From Cryptomeria japonica (lineage: Eukaryota > Streptophyta > Pinopsida > Cupressales > Cupressaceae): a DNA stretch of 64,000 nt. A model generated the notes under the pieces. That model made no database searches and was not told the DNA's origin. It worked only from the letters and a program-made list of their open reading frames with translations. The position numbers and the translations under genes are program-made. Below, in pieces: positions 1 to 11,794 of this stretch; the first letter of the stretch is position 1, and the number at the start of each line of letters is the position of its first letter. The DNA is taken from NCBI RefSeq assembly GCF_030272615.1, contig NC_081409.1, forward strand, positions 877,307,594 through 877,371,593, given 5' to 3'.

Positions 1-2417
1 TTCCCATTAGCTCGCATCCCTAGAATTTTGGAAAAAAATTGGTAGGACCAAGGTGTCAAGATTAGGCATGGTCCCACACTTTTTCCTGTAAATTTCAAGA
101 GGATAACTTGGTAGTCCTATCTAATTCAAACCCCCCTCTATGTGAAAATATATCAATTCTAAGTCAGCCTAATGGTGATTTTAATTATGAAATCCCTAAA
201 TAATGCATCCTTCTCAATTCATTTCAATCATCTAATCTTACGATAACATTATCATCAGTTCAAGAGCAAGTCATCTTCCTCAAGAGAAAATCGGATTCAA
301 GGAGCAGTAAACTACATCAAGGCATCTTCACATTATGTTTTATCTATGATTTCATGATGGATGTTATGTGATTTATCATGTTATTGCATCAACACATGGA
401 GGACTTATCTTAAGAACATTGCATCACCTATTGAAGGTATAATCATCTACATTCAAGCAGTTTAGCCTTGCCCTCAAAAGGCAAGCTTTTCCAATTCAGT
501 TCAAGTTCTATTTTTATTTCAATTAGGGTTAATTCCAAACCCAGGATTTGACTTAAGGCAAACCCCTATCTCCAACAACTTTCTCTTTCTTTCTATGTGT
601 AGGAAACAAGTGTGAGAGTTGCACTTGAGAATTTTGATAGAGTCAATGGTGACAAATAGGTTAGCTTTTGATGAAGAAAAGTTCATAGGACCAAGGCAGA
701 TCTGTGCTACTTGGTCCCAAAAAATCAGGTTGAACTTCTAGGAACAAGTTAGATTAATATCTTCTTTTGCCCATATCTTAGTTGGTGACTCCATGGGACA
801 TCTATAGCTTACCATTTCTACCACTTTACTTCAATTATCCATGGTTTTGACCTAATTTCATAATTACCAATCCAATTTCAACTTAGAAAGAGGGAACCAA
901 ACTTTAACTAATGAATCTAATCATAAGCACTTTCCTTATCTAGATTGAGGCTAGATCTATTAGGTTCACCCCTCTTTCAATGTATTGGCTAATTTGGTTA
1001 ATTAGTGGTCTTATCCTACTTGGTGAAACCCTAGTTTCAATTTACACCATTACAATATCAACCTATTATAACACGTAAAAGGAATATCATCACAAGCCAC
1101 AGCAACATTACAAATGTGTAAAGAAAGTGTAACCTTGCCAATATCCAACATAGAAGGTGTATTAATAACATAAGGAAAAGCCTCGTTGGGTGAATGCTCA
1201 TTATAGACACCTAAAATCCATCCTTACATTTTAACTATATTTCCTCACTAATCCCATAATGCCTCCAAATGTACACTTATCTTCCAATCATATCCACATT
1301 ACCTATTTATTTCAATCTAAAATTCTGACAATCATAATCCATCTGGTACTATCCGTGTCTCCAAATTTTAAAGACCATGCCATTAACATGCAAATACATG
1401 CTACTTGAGCAACTTGATGTCCAAACACATAAAGAGAGCATCCAATTACCTAAGTTTTGCATTGTTTTTTTTAATTTCCATTTGAAATTGCATCCCTTAG
1501 TTGCTCAATCGTAGGTCTTAGTAGGAATCAGAGTAGTATTCAATTTTGTTTATGTTTTCTTATTTATTCTTTCATTTTCCCCATTACAATCATCACTGTC
1601 ACAAGCCACAAGAGAGGTAAGATCAATATGAATAGCATAGAAATAGTTGAGAACTTACCCAAGATGGAAGGATTGGAAGTCACAAAATATATGGACACAT
1701 CAAAATAAGTAGTTACACATCAATGCATATTAGCCAATGAAAATAACTTATGATGATCCATGATGATGAATCATCCAAGTGTGGGTGGGTTGGATCAAAT
1801 AAACACGAAAATCAATGCACAAACCTTAATCAATATTTGATAATGAAAAACAAAGAAATATAGATCTAAACCTTAGGCAAATCTAAAAAGGATACACTCA
1901 TAGAACTAGATCCAAAAACCTTAATGAGGATAAAGAGATAAACACAAAGACCAAACCCTAGGTTGTGAAAGAATGTAAAGTTCACAAAAGGTGCAAAAGG
2001 GAATGATCATCTTACACAAAATATCTAGACTAATATAAAATAATAACTCATCTAAATAACCAGTTTATTTTTTGTGATAGGTTAAAGATAACTTTATATT
2101 AATATTAAACAAAATTTACTTGTGTATATCCATATACATTTAGTCCTTTTCTAAACCATCTTTCATTCCTATAACCCTCCTACTATACTATACCCCTCAA
2201 TTTGACCCACCTCAACTACCTTGCAATCATAATTGTCTTGGCCATGGCCATGAAATATTACATTGTATGCTCTTTACAAAATGCACAAAATATACAAAAC
2301 CAGACAGTCCAACCAACTGCCATAAAACCCTCCTCTACCTGAGACTCAAAACCCTGCTAAAACCCATTTTCCATTAAACAAACAAAAACCAATGAATGGA
2401 GCACCCTAACACGACTG
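1..2417. other. AT-rich spacer without recognisable gene
   Basis: I see no convincing reading frame, RNA gene or LTR boundary here. The only structure noticed is a segment of about 55 bp near 1331-1390 that recurs almost unchanged near 2742-2801. The composition matches the other AT-rich spacers in the window. Confidence 0.6.
1331..1390 (+). repeat. Dispersed direct repeat, copy 1
   Basis: A stretch containing CCATCTGGTACTATCCGTG and then TCTCCAAATTTTAAAGACC recurs at about 2742-2801 with only a few substitutions. The copies are about 1.4 kb apart in the same orientation. The second lies in a possible decayed coding stretch on the minus strand, so this copy may be a broken duplicate of it. 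Confidence 0.7.
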
Positions 2418-2850
2418 CTACTTCTTACTTGTCTGACCATTCCAGTAGTCATCGACAAAGAATTTGAGCTTTTTTCTGCCTAGGGCCAAACCAGTCTCCA
2501 CCTGTCGTGCTTGTTCTTGCTCCCACTGTTTGATGTAGTTCTTCAAGAAATTCCAACTTATTGAAGCCTCCTCTTGCCTCTCCATCATGTCACTACCCAC
2601 CTTCCACAAAAGAAACGATCACAAAGGAGTGGAATCCACAATCTGCAACCATTCTCCTTCGGGGGCATTAAAAACCTTTCCTAAGATCACCAATTTCAGG
2701 AATTCCTCCACCCCCAGAAGCCAATCACTCTGCACCATTGCCATCATAGTCCATCTGGTACTATCTGCGTCTCCAAATTTTAAAGACCATGCCATTAACA
2801 GAGAAACGATATCCGCATAGTGTGATATCTGAATTCAGAATGCATGTAAT
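2418..2850 (-). pseudogene. Possible decayed protein-coding fragment, unknown
   Basis: Reading the minus strand from about 2850 to 2418 gives one frame of roughly 140 codons broken by a single TGA near 2612-2614. Its composition is protein-like, rich in Trp, Glu, Lys and Leu, and it includes WNFLKNYIKQWEQEQARQ. The last 63 codons are an uninterrupted open frame starting at an ATG at 2609. I do not recognise the family. A segment of its upstream part is repeated near 1331-1390. It could be the remnant of a host gene or of a transposon protein, or a chance frame. Confidence 0.25.
2742..2801 (+). repeat. Dispersed direct repeat, copy 2
   Basis: Near-identical to 1331-1390, sharing CCATCTGGTACTATC and the following TCTCCAAATTTTAAAGACC. 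It overlaps the putative minus-strand coding remnant. Confidence 0.7.
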
Positions 2851-3189
2851 CTTCTCCCATAACCATACGAATGACTTGATATAACATTGGGTCATCAAAT
2901 AAAAAAATAATTTTCGTTCTCACATTTGTGATTTCCCCTTGGAAAGCCAACTACTGCTTCATCGTCCACAGTGAGAAGTTTGCCTCCATGATTCATTAAT
3001 AAACTTGTTGCACACTCCAACTAAATTGTATATCGAGGAATGCACGACCTCCACGCTTAGCTCTCACACGAATCACCAACCTAGATTGGTCTGAAGCATT
3101 ATTTTTTCATTAATTTCCCTCACTTCATCTCTCCGTCTTTGCCAAATCCTCCATTTGCATCTCTCATTTAGATAATTAAAATTATTAGG

Positions 3190-4347
3190 AATTAAATAAC
3201 TAGTTAGCCTAATGAGAGAGTCTAGATTGATAACTGATATTATTAGAAATTAAATATCCAAATAAATGTATAATTACTTCACTTTTATATCAATGTAGAT
3301 GTTCCTATATGTTAGTAATGTATTTGTCAACTGTTAGAATTTTATGTTTTATAGTTGAACTATAATCTAATTTTGTATTGTCTAGAATAACTTCTCTTAG
3401 TGTTGAAGTGATATTTATGAGTGGAAATAAACCTAACATGCATATGTGAACTTATAACTTGTATATTTAATCTAGTGGAATTAAATAACTAGTTAGCTTA
3501 ATGAGAAAGTCTAGATTGATAACTGATATTATTAAGAATTAAATATTCAAATAAATGTATAATTACTTCACTTTTATATCAATGTAGATGTTTCTACATG
3601 TTAGTAATGTATTTGTCAACTGTTCGAATTTTACGCTTTATAGTTGAACTATAATCTAATTTTGTATTGTCTAGAATAACTTCTCTTAGTGTTGAAGTGA
3701 TATTTATGAGTGGAAATAAACCTAACATGCATATGTGAACTTATAACTTGTATATTTAATCTAGTGGAATTAAATAACTAGTTAGCTTAATGAGAAAGTC
3801 TAGATTGATAACTGATATTATTAAGAATTAAATATTCAAATAAATGTATAATTACTTCACTTTTATATCAATGTAGATGTTTCTATATGTTAGTAATGTA
3901 TTTGTCAACTGTTAGAATTTTACGCTTTATAGTTGAACTATAATCTAATTTTGTATTGTCTAGAATAACTTCTCTTAGTGTTGAAGTGATATTTATGAGT
4001 GGAAATAAACCTAACATGCATATGTGAACTTATAACTTGTATATTTAATCTAGTGGAATTAAATAACTAGTTAGCTTAATGAGAAAGTCTAGATTGATAA
4101 CTGATATTATTAAGAATTAAATATTCAAATAAATGTATAATTACTTCACTTTTATATCAATGTAGATGTTTCTATATGTTAGTAATGTATTTGTCAACTG
4201 TTAGAATTTTACGCTTTATAGTTGAACTATAATCTAATTTTGTATTGTCTAGAATAACTTCTCTTAGTGTTGAAGTGATATTTATGAGTGGAAATAAACC
4301 TAACATGCATATGTGAACTTATACTTGTATATCTAATCTAGTGTAAT
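3190..4347 (+). repeat. Tandem array, four copies of a 289-bp unit
   Basis: The phrase ATTAAATAACTAGTTAGC recurs at 3191, 3480, 3769 and 4058, giving an exact 289-bp period three times. The units are AT-rich and hold no reading frame common to all. Copy 1 differs most (for example AGCCTAATGAGAGAG instead of AGCTTAATGAGAAAG), while copies 2-4 are nearly identical, so the array grew recently by unequal exchange or replication slippage. The last copy loses similarity near 4347. The period is longer than a nucleosomal repeat and I recognise no known satellite family. Confidence 0.95.
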
Positions 4348-5172
4348 TTTGTAGATTGAAACTTAATCTTCCTAAATTTTGGTTATTTAAATAATTTGTG
4401 CAAGGATAAGTGGTATTTATAAATACAATTTGAGGAATTTGTTGAATTGCAAGGTCCATGTTCTCTTTTATTAGACCCTTGGACATGGACTGATTTGATA
4501 AAAATAAACCAAGGTCAAGAATAACATGTAAGCTTGTGGTATGCTCCTCAAATGACAATTTAATGTTGATGCAATCTCTTTTGTTCACTTGTAATCTAAT
4601 TCACAAATGTACTTCTTAGTTATGTAATATAATTATTTTATTTTAGAGTTGTCTTTAAATGCACAATTTTAGCATGCAATTTTCACAATTCACCTTTTAG
4701 TTGGCTCATAATTGTAATGTCCCATGTGAAAACTTTTCCAATTTGATTATATTAAAATAAACTTAAGCAAACATTAAGAAAAATATGATGCTCAAATCCT
4801 TATGAATTTATTTTTCAAGATAAACTAAAATGCCTACAAGGATCATCAATATCCAACACTAGTTCTATACACTCAATTTTGACAATATGATAGCCAAATC
4901 AAATAAAAAACTTCCCCAAAATTAACATATAGGTAGATATTAACAAATAACCTCATTTGTATGACTTTTAACTATTGTGTACCATATATTTATTAGTTTT
5001 TTATATCCAACACAAATCTACATACAAAGGTCTATCAATTTTAACACATCTAATTTCACCCAATAACACAGAAATGACAAAATATTAAACTCTAGACCAT
5101 ATTAATGATAATTTCTTATTTTATTACATATTTCATGTCTAATACAAATAATTTTTATGTGCAACAACTTGT
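4348..5172. other. AT-rich spacer
   Basis: No gene, LTR or RNA feature is seen between the 289-bp array and the solo LTR. Confidence 0.6.
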
Positions 5173-5177
5173 GTAAC
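5173..5177 (+). repeat. Target-site duplication GTAAC, left
   Basis: The five bases GTAAC immediately left of the solo LTR recur immediately right of it at 5965-5969. This is the signature of LTR-retrotransposon integration. Confidence 0.85.
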
Positions 5178-5964
5178 TGTATATGGTGAAAAGTGGATAA
5201 TGGAAACAACAATATTGAAAGACTAAAATGGATCCAACCACAAAACCCTAGCCTAACAATGAAAGCAATCCACCATACACAATGGATATACCTAAGACCA
5301 TGCAAATCAACAAAAACAAATCAAATATACCATTCACATGTCTAGTAGGGTTTCAATCTCCATCTCTTCCTACCTCCATTGATCTTGCTTGATATATTTT
5401 CTCTCATATTTTTGGTGTACACAAGAGCTCAACAAAGAATGAAAATGTGGTTGGTAGAAGACTTGATTGCATAAGATTGATTACACACCTTGATTAGATT
5501 GACTAGAATGCTCATTAGGGTTGAAAATGAAAGAGAGTATCCTCTTATATAGAAGACACTTAGGAAATTGAGGGATAAGATTAAGAGGTGTAAAGATAAA
5601 TGGTCGACTAGGATTAAAGGGTAGGTAGAAGAAATAATTAAAATGATAAAGAGGGTACGTAAGAGAAGAATTAAGAGATGAATTAAGACATGAATGGCAT
5701 ATGTCATGGTTAAAAAAGGCTAATGAATTAATTAAATAAATAAATATTTATTTAATTAATAGAGGAAGTGGGATCAATTAAATAAATAAAATATTTATTT
5801 AATTTAGAAAAAGGATAATCTAAATAAATAAAAGTAAGGAAGAGGCTAGAAGAGGATTAATGAATTAATTAAATATTTATTTAATTAATAGAAGACTTAG
5901 GATAAAATAATTAAATAAATAAAAATATTTATTTAATTAGTCAGAACAATTTTAGTTGTTTACA
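5178..5964 (-). mobile_element. Solo LTR related to the Tat-type Gypsy LTR
   Basis: Read on the minus strand this 787-bp segment begins TGTAAACAACTAAAATTG and ends in CACCATATACA. It matches the 772-bp LTR at 12461-13232 along its length: an AT-rich palindrome array first, then a TATATAAG promoter-like box, then a block with TTGTTGAGCTCTTGTG and TATATCAAGCAAGATCAATG, then a shared end. It is bounded by TG/CA and a perfect 5-bp duplication (GTAAC). No internal region is present, so the full element was probably lost by LTR-LTR recombination. It is clearly diverged from the Tat LTR and is a related subfamily or an older copy. Confidence 0.9.
5544..5551 (-). promoter_or_regulatory. TATA-like box of the solo LTR
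   Basis: On the minus strand CTATATAAGAGGA lies at the place occupied by CTATTTAAGGAGA in the full-length Tat LTRs, just upstream of the block conserved between them. It is the probable core promoter of the former element. Confidence 0.5.
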
Positions 5965-5969
5965 GTAAC
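5965..5969 (+). repeat. Target-site duplication GTAAC, right
   Basis: Matches 5173-5177 exactly. Confidence 0.85.
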
Positions 5970-7329
5970 AAATCCAAATCACCTACTGCAAAACTACACA
6001 AAACAAGATAACCTCACTTAGTGTAGGGCATCCCAAAGCCCAAAATTATACTGTAAACCATCCAAACTTACACACTTTGATACTAGCACTTGGAAGAGAG
6101 TATGCAAAAAAAGGAAAAAAATATAGCTTATTCTACAACAAAATCAATAATCAAACCAAACCTCAAACTTGGATCACTAAAAACTACTCCAACAAACTCT
6201 GTCAGTGAAAGCACTGAAAACTATTGTGACTGCAAATTCTTTCTACACAAATGCAACCTTTAGATGAGATTACTTGTTGTAATCCAAGACCTCTCATCCT
6301 TAGATCATATAAAATGTATAGGCATCTCATCCACAAGATACCAACTCTAATGGTTTACCAACCACAAAAGAAACACAAGTAATCAACTTTGTGAGAACAA
6401 ATGATAAAATGCCATACTTGTCTAAATGACCATTTTTGTGTTAAGTATACCAATGGCCCAATATGGGTGTCCAATAATTCCACTCCTTGCATCTAGAATC
6501 ATACTCAAATGGTGACACACAAAAAATCCCTTGTCATTACCAAACAACTCCATCAGTTATAATGGACAATTACTAAATGGATTCCTCCAACATATGCATA
6601 AAACCCCCAAAAAGACCCCACGCCAAAAAAAATTAAATGTTCATTCATATTTTAATTTAATTTTTATTTGTCTGAAATATGGAAATTGCACTTTATCACT
6701 ATTTTTTACCAAAGTTGCCCCATGGCCTTGAGTTACTATTTTTGGACAATGGAACCCACTACATTTAGTAAGTGCCTTTTCTATAAAAAAGGGGACACCA
6801 ATAATGATAAAATGAAAAAAGTGAGGACAATTTGAATTTGAAAATTTAAGGTTTAGATATGTGGGAGTGGAACTAATCCAGATCAATTATTTCATAATTT
6901 AACATCTGAACTAAGGTGTGAAATGAAATATTTAAGGAATTCTATAATTTTTGAAAATCAGTGATGATGGGACTAGAAATAGAAAAGATTATTTGCTAAC
7001 TTAAATGTAAAATAGATCATCTTCCACACTAGTAGATGCATTAAAGATAACCTAGTTCTTGTAGACCTAAAACATGAATAAAAAAGCCACAAATCTTTTT
7101 TTTTTTATGAAATAAAGCTAATAAGATTCCAAAAAATTAACAACTAAAACAATCAATCGCAATCTCATAATAACGTTAAAACATAATAAAAAAAACTAAA
7201 CAACTAAATCTATACACCTAAAAATAAGTCCTTATCTTTAAAATCAATCTAGCCTCCATTTGACAAATCCTTTCCATTATCTATGTGCTCCCAATTAGTA
7301 GAAACATTTTCTTTCATTTTCCTATGTAT
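5970..7329. other. AT-rich spacer without recognisable gene
   Basis: Scattered short frames only. I could not assign any part to a known element. Confidence 0.55.
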
Positions 7330-8752
7330 ATGTATATCATGGTCTCATTGCATTTACCCTAAACATAAAGGTGGCTTGGGGTTAATTGATCCAACAAGAC
7401 AAGGGGTTTGCTTAGCTAATAAATGGATTATTAGAGTTGTAAAAGGTGAGGAACTGTGAAAGATACTCACACAAAATAGAATTAACCTTTCTTTTGTCAA
7501 AGGTAAATGGGAGTTTATGGGATGGTTAGACAATTTTTTCATGCTTCATTTTTCTCAATCAAATCCTCTTTTCCACTTTAATTTATTTAAAAAGCTTGAC
7601 AACATATATGTCATTTCTTTGAAATGGAGAGAAGCTTATCTTCAACATGGATTTAGCATTTCCACTTTGTCCACTTGGTGGAATAGACATATCTTGTATT
7701 AGGAGCAACCCCTTGCTTTAATGTTTCTAAAATACTCATATTTTATGTTTATTTTTGTTCAATCCTAGGTCTAGGTGGAATTACCTATCAAGTTGTGTAC
7801 TCACATCCATTACAATTTGTACAAAGTTATGGTTGTCATCCTATCCTCTCTTATCTTTTATATTAAAGAAAATATACTTGCAGTTGCTTCCTAACTTGCG
7901 TTTGAAGCTTCATCTCAATATCAAATGGAAGTGCAGGTTTCGTAAAAAGTTTTGGTCAAAATTATCTACTCAAATTTAGAGAACAAAAATCAGTTTGAAT
8001 GCTTAGTTATTGGCCTTGAAGATATTACATTGCAAACTACCCATTGGGGATAGGTTGAATTGTATTATGATCCAACTTGATAATTGTCCATTTTGTCACA
8101 AAAATGAAAAAAATGATATATATTTTTTGGAGATGCTCATTTGCCAGAAATAGTGGAACTCCATTTCTAATGACTTGCCTGCTATTTTTGAACACAAGCT
8201 AGGTCGGAAAGAGGCCTTACTTGGATTTGAATTGCATGCTAATGTAATTTTTGATGGTGTTAGACATGTTATTTTGTTGCACTTATGGATAAATAGATGT
8301 AAATTAATATTTAACATTTATAATTATCACTAGGAGGTTATTTTTTGAAGGCTTTACTCTGATGTTTTATATTATTTTGTTTCTATATTTTCTCATCCTT
8401 AGGTGAACATCACAAAGAATTTAAATTTGGACTTTCAAATTCAGCAAATTAAAACTTAGTTAAAGCAACTTTTGAAGAGCAAAAGGATCCCTATGGCACA
8501 AAGATTAAGATCCTACTTGCAAAATTGATGACTCACTTCTCTATTTTGATCAATTCTTTTTTGTTATTCAAATTCTCTATGTTGTTGTTGGTCTTGAGTA
8601 GAAGCAAATTATGATGACGTTATTGATGTAAGTTTGCTACTTATGTTAGAACAATCTTATCATTGCTAAATTGTATTTTTTTGGTGATATCCATTCTTGA
8701 AGCTATAGTTGCATTCTATATTTATAAAATTATATTTATTCAATAAAAAAAT
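7330..8752 (+). pseudogene. 5'-truncated LINE: C-terminal part of reverse transcriptase ORF2 and 3' end
   Basis: The frame near 7338-7540 gives the plant LINE signature HKGGLGLIDP, found after the reverse-transcriptase core. The region near 8018-8100 gives KILHCKLPIGDRLN followed by a CPFCH-type cluster, the zinc-binding domain that follows the reverse transcriptase in plant L1-like elements. Several stops and frameshifts break it. It ends near 8735-8752 with an A-rich CAATAAAAAAATAAA stretch, consistent with a LINE poly(A) tail. Everything 5' of the reverse-transcriptase C-terminus is missing, the usual result of incomplete target-primed reverse transcription. It abuts a second LINE at about 8755. 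Confidence 0.75.
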
Positions 8753-8754
8753 AA

Positions 8755-9914
8755 ACGCGTGTTTCCTCTATAGAAGAGAGGGACATCTCAAGAAAAATTG
8801 TTCTCTCATTGAGAAGCCTAACAAAATTGTTGACTCTAAAACTAATTGAAAACCTTGACTTGTTGTGAGCCTAGACTCTGAACCATGTGTTATTCCTTCA
8901 TCACCACTTTTGGTTGCTCTTTCTGATCCTCCTATTGATGTTGTTGATTCTACTAATGGTTAGTCATGTGATGAACAAGCTGGATGCCCTATGTGTTGAG
9001 ATTAGAAAAGTGAGTTGTTCCTCGGTTGGTGCTTTTTCCCCTATTGATCTTAGAAATCCTCGTGATGTATCTGAATTTGCTAACCCCCCCCCCAATTATA
9101 TAAAAAATATCAATCCAAAATAAATTATCCTGGAAAAGTTTAAAAAGTTGAATGAAACTTGCCATAGGGTGCAAGGCATTTTGGATTTTGGTTTGAAGTT
9201 TAAGGATGAGGGAGGTAGGATTGAGGAAGTTTCTCCCCCCCATTGAAGCTCACTTTTAGTGATAGGAGAAGATCCCTTGAACATCCTATCCCTAATACAA
9301 GTGGGGTGCTATTTAAATTTGGTGGGGTGGGGACTGAGTGGTGCTCCATATCGCCCCCTCCTAGAAAGGATGGAAAACACTCTAAGGGCTCGGATATGGA
9401 ATATTTTGCTGGCCACAAGATTTAGAGTTTCTTTGATATTTTGCTTGAGAAGAATCTTCCTTCTGGATCCTCTCATACCCCCCCTTTCAATTTTGGCATC
9501 AAATTCACTAGTGGTGGGGATGAGATTTGTAAGTTTGTTGCCCCTATGACTAGTAGTGACCCCTTGATGAATATGGAAATTGACTTTATGGAGGTGAAAG
9601 ATAAGAACAATGAAAAAAATGTTTCTTGGGCCATTGTTCTGTATGAGGGTCAATCTAAGGATGACCTAATGGAGAAAGCTATGAAGGACTACAGAGATAA
9701 GATGGCTAAATCCAAAAAGGGCTCTAGAAAACACAAGAAAACCAAAAAGATTGCCAATTTTCCCCCATTAGGTGTTAATCAAGAGTTTGTTTTCAAAAAG
9801 AAGAGAGGCAGAACAAGTGGATCCTCCAATGGCTCTAAAGGGGGGAAAAAACCCAAAGATAAACTTCCCAAATGCTATGCTAGCTTTCAGGCACATGTGG
9901 AAACCTCCCCATAA
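8755..9914 (+). pseudogene. LINE ORF1-like (nucleic-acid-binding) remnant
   Basis: At 8757-8805 a frame reads as a CCHC zinc-knuckle relative with spacing C-X2-Y-X4-H-X4-C, so the second cysteine is replaced by tyrosine. Several stops and frame changes follow. The last part (9441-9914, 157 codons) is open and ends in a lysine-rich, basic tail with KKGSRKHKKTKK. In plant LINEs ORF1 encodes an RNA-binding chaperone-like protein ahead of the endonuclease/reverse transcriptase. The ORF2 start follows within about 10 bp, supporting this order. The 5' end of ORF1 and the LINE promoter are not identifiable. Confidence 0.6.
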
Positions 9915-9922
9915 GAAACTGA

Positions 9923-10093
9923 ATGGATTTGAATATTACATCATGGAATGTAAGGGTTTTGGAAACCCCTGTTAGGAAATATGTAGTGGAGAGATTAAAT
10001 TAAAGTTGTACAAAAACATGGACATTCTTTTGTTGCAAGAACTAAAAGCAGTAGATTTTTGGTTGGACATTAATTTGAAATGCATATGGAAAA
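9923..10093 (+). pseudogene. LINE ORF2, N-terminal endonuclease part, cut by Copia element B
   Basis: The frame from the ATG at 9923 gives NITSWNVRVLETP, the typical start of the apurinic/apyrimidinic endonuclease domain of plant LINEs. After an in-frame TAA near 9993 the same frame gives ILLLQELKA, the second conserved block with the catalytic-type Glu. At 10094 the LTR of element B begins, and the rest of the endonuclease resumes at 47049, about 37 kb away. The ORF was therefore split by one insertion that later received others. Confidence 0.75.
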
Positions 10094-10257
10094 TGTTGGC
10101 AAATGCACACTCCAATGAGAAATTGTAGGTGATTGAAGGTATTGTCATTGATGGCAACCTTACAATTCTATGGCATGAGCAGATACCAACACAGGCACAA
10201 ACACCGGCAGCGGCAGCGGCAGCGGCAAAAGAGGTTTATTGACACCCTGGCCAACAA
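10094..10257 (+). repeat. Element B 5' LTR, first part
   Basis: Matches the start of the 3' LTR at 46284, sharing TGTTGGCAAATGCACACTCC and GTATTGTCATTGATGGCAACC. Similarity ends near 10244. The last bases before element A (about 10245-10257) do not match B and include GCCAACA, the reverse complement of A's LTR start. Confidence 0.85.
10203..10229 (+). repeat. GGCAGC microsatellite in LTR
   Basis: About four tandem GGCAGC hexamers, ending GGCAAAAG. The corresponding place in the 3' LTR (around 46390-46412) holds a shorter, degenerate AGCAGC/GACAGC run, so the tract has expanded or decayed since insertion. Confidence 0.7.
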
Positions 10258-11730
10258 TGTTGGCATTTCAATAGAAGGAGATTCTTGATATTTCATAAGG
10301 ATATTGAGAAGGTTGTTGAAGATTATTGATATAACTGAAAAAGGATGATAACTATCTTTATAACATTATTTTGTCATTGATGTCAAGAAACCGATTTTTT
10401 GATTTAGTATGATGTTTCCATATCTTGAGAAGATTGATTTGAAGAGAATTAATATGTCGGTAAAAGACACAGAGAGAATGTGATGAATAAGGGGAGAAAT
10501 AAGTTATTCAATGGGCAACTATTACCAAGTTAGACAATGATGAGATAATGATGTTTAGATTGTTTTGATATCCTACATATGTTGTTGATTGTAAGGTTAA
10601 TACTATACTATGTCATCGAGCAAAGAACCTAGTCGGTAAACCCTAAGGAACTAAGTCGGTAAACCCTAAGGGTATCAATATCGGTTAATGAAGGTGGAAT
10701 GTCTATCGAGTAAAGTTTAGTATTTACCGAGTTATGACAGATTGCATTGGATGGATAAAAGCATTATTTAATGAAGGATGCTGATGAGCTAGAGATGAAT
10801 AAATGATTGGTATGCCACACATGAAGTTTGTTAAGGATCTACAGCAATGGAAAATCGGGAGGAAGATCTATAGCGCAAATTGAGCCGCAATAACCTAGCA
10901 CAAGTTCCTAGGAAGGTATGCAAGTTCCAAGGCAAGGTAAAACATTTTTAGATCGAAGGATACATTGAACCTAGTCAAGATTGAAGATCTGACGGCTAAG
11001 ATTGATCATGGGATATGTGATCAAGGAGATTCAGCGGTTAGCAAATTGTTTATAAATAAGGAATTATTGATGAACAATGGATGCGGGCCCTACATAGTGA
11101 TTACCGAGGACAGAAGCTTGAAGACCTATTTGAATAACAGAGTAGGGAGCCCAGCAGAGGGACAAGATAATTCCTATGACAAGATTGTTTTGAGCAAAAC
11201 AGAATCTGCTTTAGCATTTTAGATGTGAAGTTGTAGATACATTTTATTACTCTTATTTTGTAAGTGACATAAAATCTCTTAACCGAGTGGACTTAACAGT
11301 TTTATTTGTAAACCCTCTAGCAAGGTAACATTCTAAATGAGTGTTTGAAATCCTTTGACAAGGTCACTTCTAACAAAGTGAAGACCCTAACAGATCTGAG
11401 GGAAATCCCTTAACCGGGTCACATCTAGCAACGTGTTTGTAATCTTTAATAGGATTTGCTTTTAACCGAGCATACTCTAGAAGAGTATATTTCTTAGTGG
11501 GTCCAAAATCCCACAGTGGTTTTTCCCTATTTGGGTTTCCACGTTAAATATGGTGTTATATGTGTTATGATGATTATGTATTTATGAGTTAGCATGTTTA
11601 GCAATTTTTGGTTATATTGTTGAAGTATAAGTTACCGAGGTTGAATTTGTTGATTTTATGAAAGATTAAGTTTGTATGATTCACCCCCCCGCCCTCTCAT
11701 CTTGTTAGCTATTGGCATCAGAACTTTACA
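10258..11730 (+). repeat. Element A 5' LTR
   Basis: 1,473 bp, TG...CA. It pairs with 32563-34061 (1,499 bp). Both contain the GTCGGTAAACCCTAAG repeats, a GTGGTTTTTCCC/TTGGGTTTCCAC fold near the 3' end, and a pyrimidine run before the last 60 bases. The end is fixed by the primer site two bases downstream. Confidence 0.92.
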
Positions 11731-11732
11731 AT

Positions 11733-11744
11733 TGGTATCAGAGC
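11733..11744 (+). promoter_or_regulatory. Primer-binding site, initiator Met-tRNA type (element A)
   Basis: TGGTATCAGAGC is the standard plant Copia primer site complementary to the 3' end of initiator tRNA-Met. It lies two bases after the LTR end. A related GGCATCAGAAC sits just inside the LTR end. Confidence 0.93.
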
Positions 11745-11794
11745 TCTGGACTCTGGAAGAAAAGTTTAAAGGTACTTGAGGCAAAGATCTGAAG

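Noticed and set aside
8989-9653. Minus-strand frames of 62-114 codons opposite the LINE ORF1 remnant
   Set aside because: They overlap the plus-strand LINE ORF1 region, have no recognisable motif and are not supported by neighbours.
10965-11222. 85-codon frame in element A's 5' LTR
   Set aside because: The 3' LTR copy is disrupted by substitutions and an insertion at the corresponding place, and no domain is seen.
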